Source: a virus. From it: a stretch of DNA of 49,369 nucleotides. Below are positions 16,878 through 25,176 of this stretch, in pieces. The position numbers and the translations under genes are program-made. The notes under the pieces are model-generated. The model saw only the letters and a list, made by a program, of their open reading frames with translations. It searched no databases and had not been told where the DNA came from. The first letter of the stretch is position 1. Each line of letters begins with the position of its first letter. The DNA is taken from IMG/VR virus record IMGVR_UViG_3300022602_003213, positions 1 to 49,369 of that record; one strand, given 5' to 3'.

Positions 16878-17576
16878 ATGTATGACGCAGATACATTACA
16901 GGAATTTATCGAAAATTGTCGCAATCATAAACCGGTAATTCCGCAACTAGTTGATCCAACTCCTACTGACATACGAAGTTCATTTGGATATCTAGCGTTA
17001 CGTCTGCCATTCGAAATACCTCACGAAGACATGTTGTCTGAAGCGAAGAAACTACGAGATTTCTTCGTTTATCACAGAGCAGGTGGTCAACATCGGGGTT
17101 GGCGTAGCTTATGCCTGCATGGTATCAGCAGCGTGCACACTGAAAACCATGACAGATACGGTTTCCCAGACAGAGAATCTGCTCCGTATGCATGGACCGA
17201 TATCAGCAAATTTTGCCCAGTATCTACTGAATTTTTCAGCAAAACTTTTGGATACGAATGGTATGAGCGGGTGCGTTTCATGTTGCTGGAACCGGGGGGT
17301 TACATACTGCCACATGAAGACGTTGATTGGAAACAGCTGGGTCCTGTGAACATAGCGCTGAACAATCCAGATGGCTGTATCTTCGCCATGGAAGATTGGG
17401 GCATCGTGCCGTTCTCTGACGGTACCGCTAACATGCTATCAGTCGGATACCGACATGCTGTTCATAATAATACAGACACCGATAGGTATCACATCATAGT
17501 CCACGGCACGCGCGGTAGGCAGTGGGATAAACATATCAGGAACAGCTATCTCGGAATGGTCACTCAGCATGTCTAG
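16878..17576 (+). CDS. Aspartyl/asparaginyl beta-hydroxylase-like dioxygenase
   Basis: 232 residues. The 2-oxoglutarate/Fe(II) oxygenase pattern is present: H146-x-D148 in the YILPHEDVD segment, H193 in GYRHAVHN and R203 before YHIIVHG. Spacing and the final HxxxHG-like segment match the Asp/Asn beta-hydroxylase family (PF05118 type), which hydroxylates protein side chains or small molecules. A GGAG ribosome-binding site lies 9 bases before the start codon. It overlaps the next gene by 8 bases. Substrate unknown; such genes occur in other marine phages near tail fibre genes, as here. Confidence 0.75.
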   Translation: MYDADTLQEFIENCRNHKPVIPQLVDPTPTDIRSSFGYLALRLPFEIPHEDMLSEAKKLRDFFVYHRAGGQHRGWRSLCLHGISSVHTENHDRYGFPDRESAPYAWTDISKFCPVSTEFFSKTFGYEWYERVRFMLLEPGGYILPHEDVDWKQLGPVNIALNNPDGCIFAMEDWGIVPFSDGTANMLSVGYRHAVHNNTDTDRYHIIVHGTRGRQWDKHIRNSYLGMVTQHV

Positions 17577-19038
17577 TGTTTCGGTCGGATATGCCCTGTG
17601 GAACCGCCGTCATCTGTTTGATAGCGAGACCGAGTATCTGCTCACTGACATAGATTTCGCATTGGATAGCATAATCACTTTATTCGTACATCATGATATC
17701 GATGCCATAATCGCACACATGGCAGACGAGACTGATCACACGCATGTGGTGATATATGCTAGTGGTACGAGGGTTAAGCGTGCTTATAAGCTAGATACCG
17801 AATGGCATGCGCACTGCTCAGGTCATTGGTTGGTATCTGGTCATATCCTGTCGCGTGTTTCTGATCAATATCCAAGATTGCATGAACAAACCATCGCCAT
17901 CAACCTAGGTCTTTGGCGTTCAGTTGGTAGACCCAGCGTTGGTTATGCTGGGTCTGGTTATCAACTGCTTGCTGACTACGAACGCAGTCCTGAAAACATA
18001 CACGACGATTATACTCCTTTATGGTTGAAATCAAGGCAAAGCGACCCGATCGGTACCGATGTGCGCAAGCTAGGATGGAATCTCATATCGTGTTCCCTGT
18101 CTCACGGGATAGATGTGGTGAATCTACCTACAGCGGTGCGTCAGGAAAAAGTCTACGTGTATCCCGAGGACCATGGACGTCGACTAGCGGCTGCCACACA
18201 GAAGCTGCGCGGAGATCACAGGTTATCCATTGAAAGGTTTGATAATCACGATCAAGAGGATTGGATTAGCTATATGCGATGGTTTCTTCAAGACACCATA
18301 ACGCCGATCTTCATATTCAACACCGGCGACCTCTATGAGACACAGGATGCACCAGCCCCTGGCAGCATATGGACAACTGCAAGCGGTTTCAAATCTTTCG
18401 TAGAATGGTACAAACGGGGATCGCTGTCCTCGTGTCGTATAGATACCTATGACTACAATGCTAAGAGCTTGAAACTGTGGCAAACCATACATCGAGAATG
18501 GACCGGAGACGATATCTATGCTTTCATGCGACAGTATGACGATGATTGCGATAACGAGGAACGTTATTGCTGGGGCAATAAGCTAGCTGTGGAAAGCACA
18601 AGAGAATCTAGCGCGAGACAAGAGCAAGAGATGGTCCAATATTTTGGCGGCCGTGGGAACCTGCAGGTCCAATGGCGCGCTTTCCAGAATCTAGAACATA
18701 GCTACCATCACTGCAATATAGTCACAGAGCACCACAAGATACTAGATGAACTCGAGGCAGATCGCACGCATTTGATCTGGGTCAACAATATCTTCTTCTT
18801 CAGACTGGGCATCCTGAAATACGGGTTACAGGCACTTAATAACAGCTTGTGCGCACTGGTCAATGCCATAGCAGAAACGGCACCAAACACCTACTTGTTT
18901 GGACAATGCTCAAGGTTCCATTTTGAACATCAAGCCAAGAATCTAGCCAAACGGTTTGATGTGTTGACGGATCATAAGCATCAGTGGTATCTGAACGCTA
19001 ATAGGGTTGCCATAAATATCTCTGTTCACCGGAGATAA
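17569..19038 (+). CDS. Unknown 489-residue protein upstream of tail spike
   Basis: 489 residues, overlapping the hydroxylase gene. Rich in Trp, Tyr, His and Asp. Segments such as VYVYPEDHGRRLAAATQKL and TPIFIFNTGDLYET look like Rossmann-type or glycosyltransferase-like alternation, and the C-terminal third has a conserved-looking QWRAFQNLEHSYHHC segment. I do not recognise the family. Its place between a protein-modifying oxygenase and a tail spike suggests modification of the spike or a receptor-related role, but that is inference. Confidence 0.6.
   Translation: MSSVSVGYALWNRRHLFDSETEYLLTDIDFALDSIITLFVHHDIDAIIAHMADETDHTHVVIYASGTRVKRAYKLDTEWHAHCSGHWLVSGHILSRVSDQYPRLHEQTIAINLGLWRSVGRPSVGYAGSGYQLLADYERSPENIHDDYTPLWLKSRQSDPIGTDVRKLGWNLISCSLSHGIDVVNLPTAVRQEKVYVYPEDHGRRLAAATQKLRGDHRLSIERFDNHDQEDWISYMRWFLQDTITPIFIFNTGDLYETQDAPAPGSIWTTASGFKSFVEWYKRGSLSSCRIDTYDYNAKSLKLWQTIHREWTGDDIYAFMRQYDDDCDNEERYCWGNKLAVESTRESSARQEQEMVQYFGGRGNLQVQWRAFQNLEHSYHHCNIVTEHHKILDELEADRTHLIWVNNIFFFRLGILKYGLQALNNSLCALVNAIAETAPNTYLFGQCSRFHFEHQAKNLAKRFDVLTDHKHQWYLNANRVAINISVHRR
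19011..19018 (+). promoter_or_regulatory. T4-late-type promoter motif before the tail spike gene
   Basis: CATAAATATC, 28 bases before ATG 19046. It lies within the last codons of the preceding gene. Confidence 0.5.
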
Positions 19039-19045
19039 CCCTTAG

Positions 19046-20575
19046 ATGGCCATAGTTTCAATCAGCCGCTTACAACAACGCCGGGGTCTCCTGGCAGATC
19101 TGCCAGCCAATCTCAACGAGGCTGAGTTTGGATGGTGTTTGGATACGAGACAGCTGTTCATTGGTAACGGCAACACCTACACAGGTAACAGCCAGATACT
19201 AACACAGTGGAGTCCCAATGATGAGATCATAACTCACAAATATCAGGGTACCACAGGAGTCAGTGCCTACGGCACTGTTGTTAGGACACTGTCCAGCATT
19301 CTAGATGACACGCTCAATGTCAGAGATTATGGGGCCGTGGGTGACGGTGTCACTGATGATACAGCTGCTATACAACAGGCCATCAACGACGAGTGGGCAA
19401 GAATTTCCAACAGCAACGCAGCTGTTTTCAGCAGCAGAAACGTGATCAATTTCCCTGCAGGCACTTATGCTGTATCTGGAACCATAAACCTATTGCCATA
19501 CATCACGCTCAGCGGTGAAGGTATTAACAGGACCAATATAACCTTGATGTCTGGTTCTCTTGGACCTGTATTCACCACTGCTGATAGTCTTGGACAGACT
19601 GGGCCTAATATTGGTACCAATGGAGCTATATTGCCCACAAGCATTAATGTGAACGGAATGAACATTGACTGTAGCAGTGATCCGACCAATCCTGTTGTGA
19701 GCCTGCAACGTTGCAGCGATGTGAAACTTAGTAGCTTAGGAGTACTAGGTGCTTGGGTACAGGGTGATTCTCCCAATACTGCATCGCCTGGTTTTTTAAT
19801 TGAAAGTCTTGGCAATGCCGTTATAACCTCAGATATAACATTTACCGATGTTGACATACGTAACTGCAGCAATGCTATAGTAACCAGCAATCCAATATCG
19901 CACATCAGTGTGGTAGGCACAAATATACAAAAGTGTTTCAGTGGTATATCGCTCCTCGGAGGAGCCAACGGTCCAAGCAATGTTCAGATTAGCAGTAGCC
20001 GATTCCAAGACGTGAGCAGCTATGGCCTTTATGTGACCACTACTAATCGTGGCGTGACTAGCATGAACAACTTCTATACCAAAGTTGGCGTTACACAAGG
20101 TGTTCCGTCTATATATTGGGCAGCTGGCACAGATTCATGCTCTAGCATCGGAGATGTATTCAGTGCCAATGCATCAACTGGCCGCATATATAATGGTAAT
20201 CCCCGCAATAATCTAATTCTTGACGCCCAGCAAACTGGGCTGGTTTCGAATGTCCCAACACCCTTAAACGTCGCGCTATTGAATGGTCAAACCAATACAC
20301 TTACAGGTATAGCATATAGCACTAGTGGCGTAACCAGTTTCTTTGGCGAGATAAAGTACAGCATTACCATGGGAACATACAGGCGGTCTGGTACACTCGC
20401 TATCACGTCCGATGGCACTTCAGCTGAATTAAGCGACAGTAGCGTGCAGCTCAACCAAGATGTATCTGTGGTATTTTCAGTAGGTATATCTGGTAACATT
20501 CTGGCAATATCTTACACTAGCACGGGTAGCACTGCTGGTACCATGAACTACATACAGACATTGTGGCAGTCTTAA
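19046..20575 (+). CDS. Tail spike/fibre with pectate-lyase-type beta-helix
   Basis: 509 residues. Residues 1-75 form a short tail-fibre N-terminal repeat (LQQRRGLLADLPANLNEAEFGWCLDTRQLFIGNG), a pattern common in phage fibres. From about residue 92, LNVRDYGAVGDGVTDDTAAIQQAIND is the signature of the pectate lyase 3 superfamily right-handed beta-helix found in depolymerase tail spikes. The beta-helix runs to about residue 400, and the final 110 residues are a separate beta domain. It probably binds or degrades a host surface polysaccharide. It has its own late promoter and an AGATAACC leader. Confidence 0.8.
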   Translation: MAIVSISRLQQRRGLLADLPANLNEAEFGWCLDTRQLFIGNGNTYTGNSQILTQWSPNDEIITHKYQGTTGVSAYGTVVRTLSSILDDTLNVRDYGAVGDGVTDDTAAIQQAINDEWARISNSNAAVFSSRNVINFPAGTYAVSGTINLLPYITLSGEGINRTNITLMSGSLGPVFTTADSLGQTGPNIGTNGAILPTSINVNGMNIDCSSDPTNPVVSLQRCSDVKLSSLGVLGAWVQGDSPNTASPGFLIESLGNAVITSDITFTDVDIRNCSNAIVTSNPISHISVVGTNIQKCFSGISLLGGANGPSNVQISSSRFQDVSSYGLYVTTTNRGVTSMNNFYTKVGVTQGVPSIYWAAGTDSCSSIGDVFSANASTGRIYNGNPRNNLILDAQQTGLVSNVPTPLNVALLNGQTNTLTGIAYSTSGVTSFFGEIKYSITMGTYRRSGTLAITSDGTSAELSDSSVQLNQDVSVVFSVGISGNILAISYTSTGSTAGTMNYIQTLWQS

Positions 20576-20590
20576 ATACAATATAGGTTA

Positions 20591-21088
20591 ATGCATAATC
20601 CTTTCCTATCGCATCCGCAACAGTTAAGGCAGTGTTGGAAAGATATCCGTTCATCATTGGACGGTTCAATAAATCTAATTAACCAGCTGCAACTGATTGC
20701 AGATTTTTGGAATCAAGCTCCGATCAGCAAACCCTATCTGGACTATCTTGATCCAGAATCATGGCCGGATCCGTGGACATTGCTAGACAGCAAGCAGCTA
20801 GATAAGAACAGTCTCAGCTTGGGCATGTTCTATACTATTTTGCTAAGCAGCAACGAACGCATAAAGAACATTGATATCTCACTGGCTATGATGAGGCAGC
20901 CTAATATTTCATGGGAAGGATTGGTATGCGTGGTTAATGGTCAGTGGATCATGGGTTATGATAATAATGCAGTTGTAGACCTGTACTCAATACCAGATCT
21001 GCGTGTCATGCATACGTACAAATATGATTTGCGTAAACGCTGTATCACAGAGATCTGCACTGCCACTGCCAACTCTCATTATGCCTGA
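20591..21088 (+). CDS. Hypothetical protein following the tail spike (165 aa)
   Basis: 165 residues, Trp- and Pro-rich (PISKPYLDYLDPESWPDPWTLLD), with C-terminal strand-like segments (GLVCVVNGQWIMGYDNNAVVDLY). A TTAAATA motif at 20572-20578 is only 13 bases from the ATG, so I doubt it serves this gene. It sits directly after the spike and may be a spike chaperone or fibre accessory protein. No family recognised. Confidence 0.55.
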   Translation: MHNPFLSHPQQLRQCWKDIRSSLDGSINLINQLQLIADFWNQAPISKPYLDYLDPESWPDPWTLLDSKQLDKNSLSLGMFYTILLSSNERIKNIDISLAMMRQPNISWEGLVCVVNGQWIMGYDNNAVVDLYSIPDLRVMHTYKYDLRKRCITEICTATANSHYA

Positions 21089-21237
21089 TGCGATTATATT
21101 GAGTAAGGATTTCAAGCCAATATTGGATACTGACAAATAGTTAACAGGTTGGATGCTCATGGCTGATTTTGTCAAAAATCTGCCAAATAATGGTAATTTT
21201 TCCAAGGATTTATTGGGTTTTTATTGGTATCATAGGT

Positions 21238-21265
21238 TTGTCATAAACCCACATTTGCGTTAAAT
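21238..21265 (+). promoter_or_regulatory. Sigma-70-like promoter for fractured nrdA
   Basis: TTGTCA (21238-21243), 16-base spacer, TTAAAT (21260-21265). The -10 region also reads TTAAATA like the late motif. It lies in the 232-base gap 21089-21320, which also holds a small GGTTT/AAACC inverted repeat (21235-21249) and otherwise nothing I can identify. Confidence 0.45.
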
Positions 21266-21320
21266 ATACCTGTTGCTGAAAGCGACTGTCCACCATACAA
21301 TAGCAGGGAAAGATAGAGAG

Positions 21321-23552
21321 ATGATCATGGCCACTTCACCTAGAAACGAGATACTGGTAACCAAACGTAACGGTAGCAAGGAGCCACTGAACATTGAAAA
21401 ACTGCACAAGGTAGTGTTTTGGGCAACTGAGGGTATCCAAGGGGTCAGTGCCAGCGAAGTAGAGATCCGCAGCCAGATCCAGTTCTATAACGGTATCAAG
21501 ACGCAGGACCTGCAGGAAACACTGATCAAGGCAGCTGCCGACCTCATTTCCGAAGAAACACCTAACTATCAGTATGTGTCTGGACGTTTGGTCAACTATC
21601 ATCTGCGCAAGGAAGTCTATGGCGATTATCAGCCGTGGCACATACTTGATCTCATCAAGAAGAACGTTGCTGACGGATTTTATGATGCACAGCTGTTGGA
21701 AGAATACACCGAAGGCGAATGGGATGCTATCAATCGTTTCATTGATCACGAGCGCGATGCCAGCTTGACCTATGTGGCCATGGAGCAGATGCGCGGCAAG
21801 TATCTGGTGCAGAACCGAGTGACTGGTGAGATCAAAGAAACACCTCAGATGGCCTATGCGCTGATCGCAGCCACGCTGTTCATTCGCCACGATAAGCCCA
21901 CCAGATTGAACGTTATACATGACTACTACGATGCTATCAGCAGGCATGACATCAGCTTGCCCACACCTATCATGGCAGGCGTGCGCACACCTCAGCGCCA
22001 ATTCAGTAGCTGTGTGTTGATCGAAACAGGCGACAGCTTAGACAGCATCAATGCCACTGCCAGCGCAGTGGTCAAATACGTTAGCCAAAAGGCTGGTATC
22101 GGTATCGGTGCTGGGTCTATTCGTGCTATTGGTTCCCCAATTAGGAACGGTGATGCCAGCCACACAGGCGTGGTACCGTTCTACAAGCTGTTCCAAGCGG
22201 CCACCCGTTCTTGCTCACAGGGTGGTGTACGCAATGGAGCAGCCACCCTTTACTATCCGATCTGGCATCTTGAAGTTGAAGAGATGCTGGTGCTCAAGAA
22301 CAATCGCGGCACCGAAGACAACAGAGTGCGTCACATGGATTACGGTGTGCAGTTCAGCAAGTTGTTCTATGAGCGACTGATACAGGGCGGAGATATCACG
22401 CTGTTCTCACCCAGCGATGTGCCTGGTCTCTATGATGCGTTCTTTGCTGACCAAGACCGGTTCCGTGTGCTGTATGAGACTGCTGAGAAGAACAAGAAGC
22501 TGCGCAAGAAGACGGTCAAGGCCATCGATCTGTTCAGCAGCTTCATGCAGGAACGCAAAGACACAGGCCGCATCTATCTACAGAACGTGGACAATGCTAA
22601 CCAACACGGTGCGTTTATTGAAAGCCTTGCACCAATCAAGCAGAGCAACCTTTGTTCAGAAATAGATTTGCCGACCAAGCCGTTGAATGATTTCAATGAC
22701 GAAGAAGGCGAAATCAGCCTCTGCACTCTCAGTGCCATCAACTGGGGCAACATCCGCAGTCCAGCCGACTTTGAGAAGCCTTGCAAGCTGGCAGTGATGG
22801 CGCTGGACAATCTGTTAGATTACCAAAGCTATCCTGTAAAGGCAGCTTATCGTAGTACAATGAACCGCCGTCCTCTGGGTGTGGGCATCATCAACTTTGC
22901 CTATTGGCTGGCCAAGAACGGCGTAAGCTACAGCGATCCCTCAGCACTGCCGTTGGTTGACGAATACATGGAAGCCATGAGCTACTATCTGATCAAGGCC
23001 AGTGTGGATCTGGCTCGAACCAAAGGGGCTTGCGGCAAGAGTGAAGAGACCAAGTATGGGCATGGTATCGTTCCTATTGACACACGCAAGCGTGACATTG
23101 ACGAACTAGTACCACATGTTGAGCGCATGCCTTGGGCAGAGCTGCGTGAGGATCTGCAAGTAGTTGGCATACGCAACAGCACGTTGATGGCAGTGATGCC
23201 TGCTGAATGTCAATCTCTTAATAATGAAATGCAATTAGCAGATGGAAGCATTATATCACTTGCTGAACTTATACAAGATCTAGGCGGCATTGACATAGAC
23301 GCTGTACATGATAATGTTATGCCAGGTCAGCGATATAGCTTTGATAAACCAATTGAACTAAGCGGAAATATAACTGCATATGAATGCTATTATAATGGCC
23401 CGCAGCCTATGACTGAGATAGAATTTGAAGATGGTAACATCTACAAGTTTACCGAAAATCATAAATTATTAGTTTCTAGGTCTGGTAAACAAATATGGGT
23501 AGAGGTCCGAGACCTAACAGAGGATGATGATATTGTGGCATTGATGCCGTAG
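21321..23552 (+). CDS. nrdA: Ribonucleotide reductase class Ia large subunit, N-terminal part fused to split intein N half
   Basis: 743 residues from ATG 21321 (21327 is an alternative). Residues 1-629 align by eye with E. coli NrdA, with the active-site residues in place: C231 (QFSSCVL), N443, C445 and E447 (SNLCSE), and C468 (LCTLS). At MPAE the protein switches to an intein: C1 is the first residue, T82-E83-N84-H85 matches intein block B, and it stops at TAG after 114 intein residues. The remaining NrdA sequence is encoded 1.1 kb downstream behind the matching Int-C. NrdA reduces ribonucleotides to dNTP precursors with NrdB. This half is inactive without protein trans-splicing. Confidence 0.9.
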   Translation: MIMATSPRNEILVTKRNGSKEPLNIEKLHKVVFWATEGIQGVSASEVEIRSQIQFYNGIKTQDLQETLIKAAADLISEETPNYQYVSGRLVNYHLRKEVYGDYQPWHILDLIKKNVADGFYDAQLLEEYTEGEWDAINRFIDHERDASLTYVAMEQMRGKYLVQNRVTGEIKETPQMAYALIAATLFIRHDKPTRLNVIHDYYDAISRHDISLPTPIMAGVRTPQRQFSSCVLIETGDSLDSINATASAVVKYVSQKAGIGIGAGSIRAIGSPIRNGDASHTGVVPFYKLFQAATRSCSQGGVRNGAATLYYPIWHLEVEEMLVLKNNRGTEDNRVRHMDYGVQFSKLFYERLIQGGDITLFSPSDVPGLYDAFFADQDRFRVLYETAEKNKKLRKKTVKAIDLFSSFMQERKDTGRIYLQNVDNANQHGAFIESLAPIKQSNLCSEIDLPTKPLNDFNDEEGEISLCTLSAINWGNIRSPADFEKPCKLAVMALDNLLDYQSYPVKAAYRSTMNRRPLGVGIINFAYWLAKNGVSYSDPSALPLVDEYMEAMSYYLIKASVDLARTKGACGKSEETKYGHGIVPIDTRKRDIDELVPHVERMPWAELREDLQVVGIRNSTLMAVMPAECQSLNNEMQLADGSIISLAELIQDLGGIDIDAVHDNVMPGQRYSFDKPIELSGNITAYECYYNGPQPMTEIEFEDGNIYKFTENHKLLVSRSGKQIWVEVRDLTEDDDIVALMP
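23208..23549 (+). other. Split intein N-terminal half (Int-N, 114 aa)
   Basis: Begins with the nucleophile Cys at codon 23208 immediately after MPAE of NrdA and ends at a natural stop. It contains block A (CQSLNNEMQLADGS) and block B (FTENHKLLVS) but no blocks F or G, which are in the separate gene at 24577. Composition is clearly more AT-rich than the surrounding nrdA. Confidence 0.88.
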
Positions 23553-23554
23553 AC

Positions 23555-23562
23555 GATAAATA
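23555..23562 (+). promoter_or_regulatory. Late-type promoter motif of the intein-associated endonuclease
   Basis: GATAAATAGTC starts two bases after the Int-N stop, 33 bases before the endonuclease ATG. It suggests the endonuclease can be expressed independently of nrdA. Confidence 0.45.
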
Positions 23563-23594
23563 GTCATGAACTATGCATCAATGCCGAGGTTTAC

Positions 23595-24587
23595 ATGAAA
23601 TCCAACCCATACGATCCAAGTTACATAATGAAGAGAGACAAATGCTCGTATGAAGATGCGCTGCAAATAATATCCAAGATGAAGGCTAGGAATGCCGTAA
23701 ACAAGGGTAAAAAAATAAACAATAGACCTAGCCCCTATGATCCAAACTATATTATGGTGAGGGAAGGGTGTTCGTATGATGCTGCTATTGAATATATCAA
23801 GGCATATAAAGCTAACAAGGCAACATCATTAGATAACTTTATTAAACGACACGGAAATGATGTTGGTAAGATGAAATATGAGGAATGGTTCAACAACTCT
23901 CTGAAAAAAGGTTGGGAAGCAGCTGCTAAAAATGGTAAATCTCAATCGAAATTTTCAGTTGAATACTATATTCGTAAGGGATATATTCACGAGGAAGCCA
24001 GAGAACTTGCATTACAATATCAATACGAAACTAGTCCATTGCATATAGACTATTATATTAAACGTGGAAAATCATTAGATTACGCTAAAAAACAGATACG
24101 TGCTATACACGATAAAAAAATAGGAATTGACAGTTATCGAACGCATTTGCAAAATACAACGCCGATGACATCAGACGAGATACCTCAACAAATCAAAACA
24201 ACAAGAGGGCATTGTTCTAGATCTGCACTAGGCGATGACGAGTTCAATAAGAGGATAGAAAAAACTAGAAAAACCTTTGAATCTAAAAATTTATGGGTTC
24301 CATTAAAAGACATGTCGGATTATGCACTATATCGAAAAGAAGTTTGGCGCTATACAAATGCGAACGACTTGTTGTCATTGGAAAATTATGATAAAAGAGC
24401 ATTAGCAGGAGTAGACGCCGGTTATCACTTAGATCATAATTATTCTATAAGCCAGGGATACATCAATGGTGTTCCTCCAGAGTTAATAGGATCAATACGA
24501 AATTTAAGGATGATACCGTGGAAAGAAAATGTGGTTAAACAAGGCAAATGTGAGATAACCGAAAAGGAATTGTACAATGAAGATTAA
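23595..24587 (+). CDS. Free-standing HNH-type homing endonuclease between the split intein halves
   Basis: 330 residues with a GAGG ribosome-binding site. The N-terminal half has four copies of a roughly 30-residue module. Two begin PYDPSYIMKRDKCSYEDAL and PYDPNYIMVREGCSYDAA (near 4-35 and 43-76); two shorter ones follow near 112-170 (FSVEYYIRKGYIHEEA and HIDYYIKRGKSLDYA). These look like DNA-recognition repeats. Near 275-320, HLDHNYSISQGYINGVPP and IGSIRNLRMIPWKEN form an HNH-like catalytic motif (D-H, N, N). Its 3' end overlaps the Int-C start by 11 bases. The AT-rich composition fits a mobile gene. It would cut intein-free nrdA alleles to spread the insertion. Confidence 0.8.
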   Translation: MKSNPYDPSYIMKRDKCSYEDALQIISKMKARNAVNKGKKINNRPSPYDPNYIMVREGCSYDAAIEYIKAYKANKATSLDNFIKRHGNDVGKMKYEEWFNNSLKKGWEAAAKNGKSQSKFSVEYYIRKGYIHEEARELALQYQYETSPLHIDYYIKRGKSLDYAKKQIRAIHDKKIGIDSYRTHLQNTTPMTSDEIPQQIKTTRGHCSRSALGDDEFNKRIEKTRKTFESKNLWVPLKDMSDYALYRKEVWRYTNANDLLSLENYDKRALAGVDAGYHLDHNYSISQGYINGVPPELIGSIRNLRMIPWKENVVKQGKCEITEKELYNED

Positions 24588-25116
24588 AAGAATTACACGA
24601 GCAGTTGGAATTGAGCATACCTGGGACGTCAGCACATCAAACGAAACATACCGGTTATCTAATGGATGTGTTAGCCATAACACCTCTGCCCAGATTGCCA
24701 ATGCCACCAACGGTATCGAACCACCTCGCAGCTTGATCAGCGTGAAGCAGAGCAAGCACGGTGTGCTCAAGCAGGTTGTTCCAGAGTTCCGTAGACTCAA
24801 GAACAAGTACGAGCTGCTCTGGGATCAGAAGAGCCCAGAAGGTTATCTCAAGATATGCGCAGTGCTACAGAAGTACATTGACCAAGGCATATCGGTGAAT
24901 ACGTCTTACAATCCTCAGCATTATCAAGATGATAAGATCCCACTTAGCGAGATGCTGGGCCACTTGTTGATGTTTTACAAGTATGGTGGCAAGCAGCTTT
25001 ATTATTTCCAGACCTACGATGGTCAGGGAGAGCTCAATGTGACCAAGCTGATCTCAGAGGATGTGGTTGCTTTACCACCAATCGACGAAGCTGACTGCGA
25101 GAGCTGCACCATCTAA
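24577..25116 (+). CDS. nrdA: Split intein C half fused to NrdA C-terminal part
   Basis: 179 residues. Residues 1-35 are Int-C: block F-like HTWDVSTSNETYRLSNG and the terminal H34-N35 of block G. The C-extein begins with Thr at base 24682 (TSAQIANATNGIEPPR), exactly where E. coli NrdA continues after its MPSE. It includes the radical-transfer tyrosine pair in QLYYFQ and ends DCESCTI, the redox-active C-terminal cysteines recharged by glutaredoxin. An AAGGA ribosome-binding site at 24564-24568 supports separate translation. After trans-splicing, NrdA would be 773 residues, close to the E. coli length. Confidence 0.9.
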   Translation: MKIKRITRAVGIEHTWDVSTSNETYRLSNGCVSHNTSAQIANATNGIEPPRSLISVKQSKHGVLKQVVPEFRRLKNKYELLWDQKSPEGYLKICAVLQKYIDQGISVNTSYNPQHYQDDKIPLSEMLGHLLMFYKYGGKQLYYFQTYDGQGELNVTKLISEDVVALPPIDEADCESCTI

Positions 25117-25121
25117 CTAGG

Positions 25122-25150
25122 TTGGCAATCTAGCCAGCCTGCTCTATAAT
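25122..25150 (+). promoter_or_regulatory. Sigma-70-like promoter for nrdB
   Basis: TTGGCA (25122-25127), 17-base spacer, perfect TATAAT (25145-25150), 26 bases before ATG 25177. The strongest -10 match in the window. Confidence 0.65.
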
Positions 25151-25176
25151 CAACACATACAGATGAGGAAACAATC

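Noticed and set aside
20572-20578. A late promoter for the 20591 gene
   Set aside because: TTAAATA ends 13 bases before the ATG, leaving almost no leader, and it may be chance in an AT-rich gap.
23208-24681. A frameshift or disrupted nrdA
   Set aside because: Both halves end in clean intein motifs (C1 with block B; terminal HN) and rejoin exactly at the NrdA sequence, so a split intein explains it better than an error.
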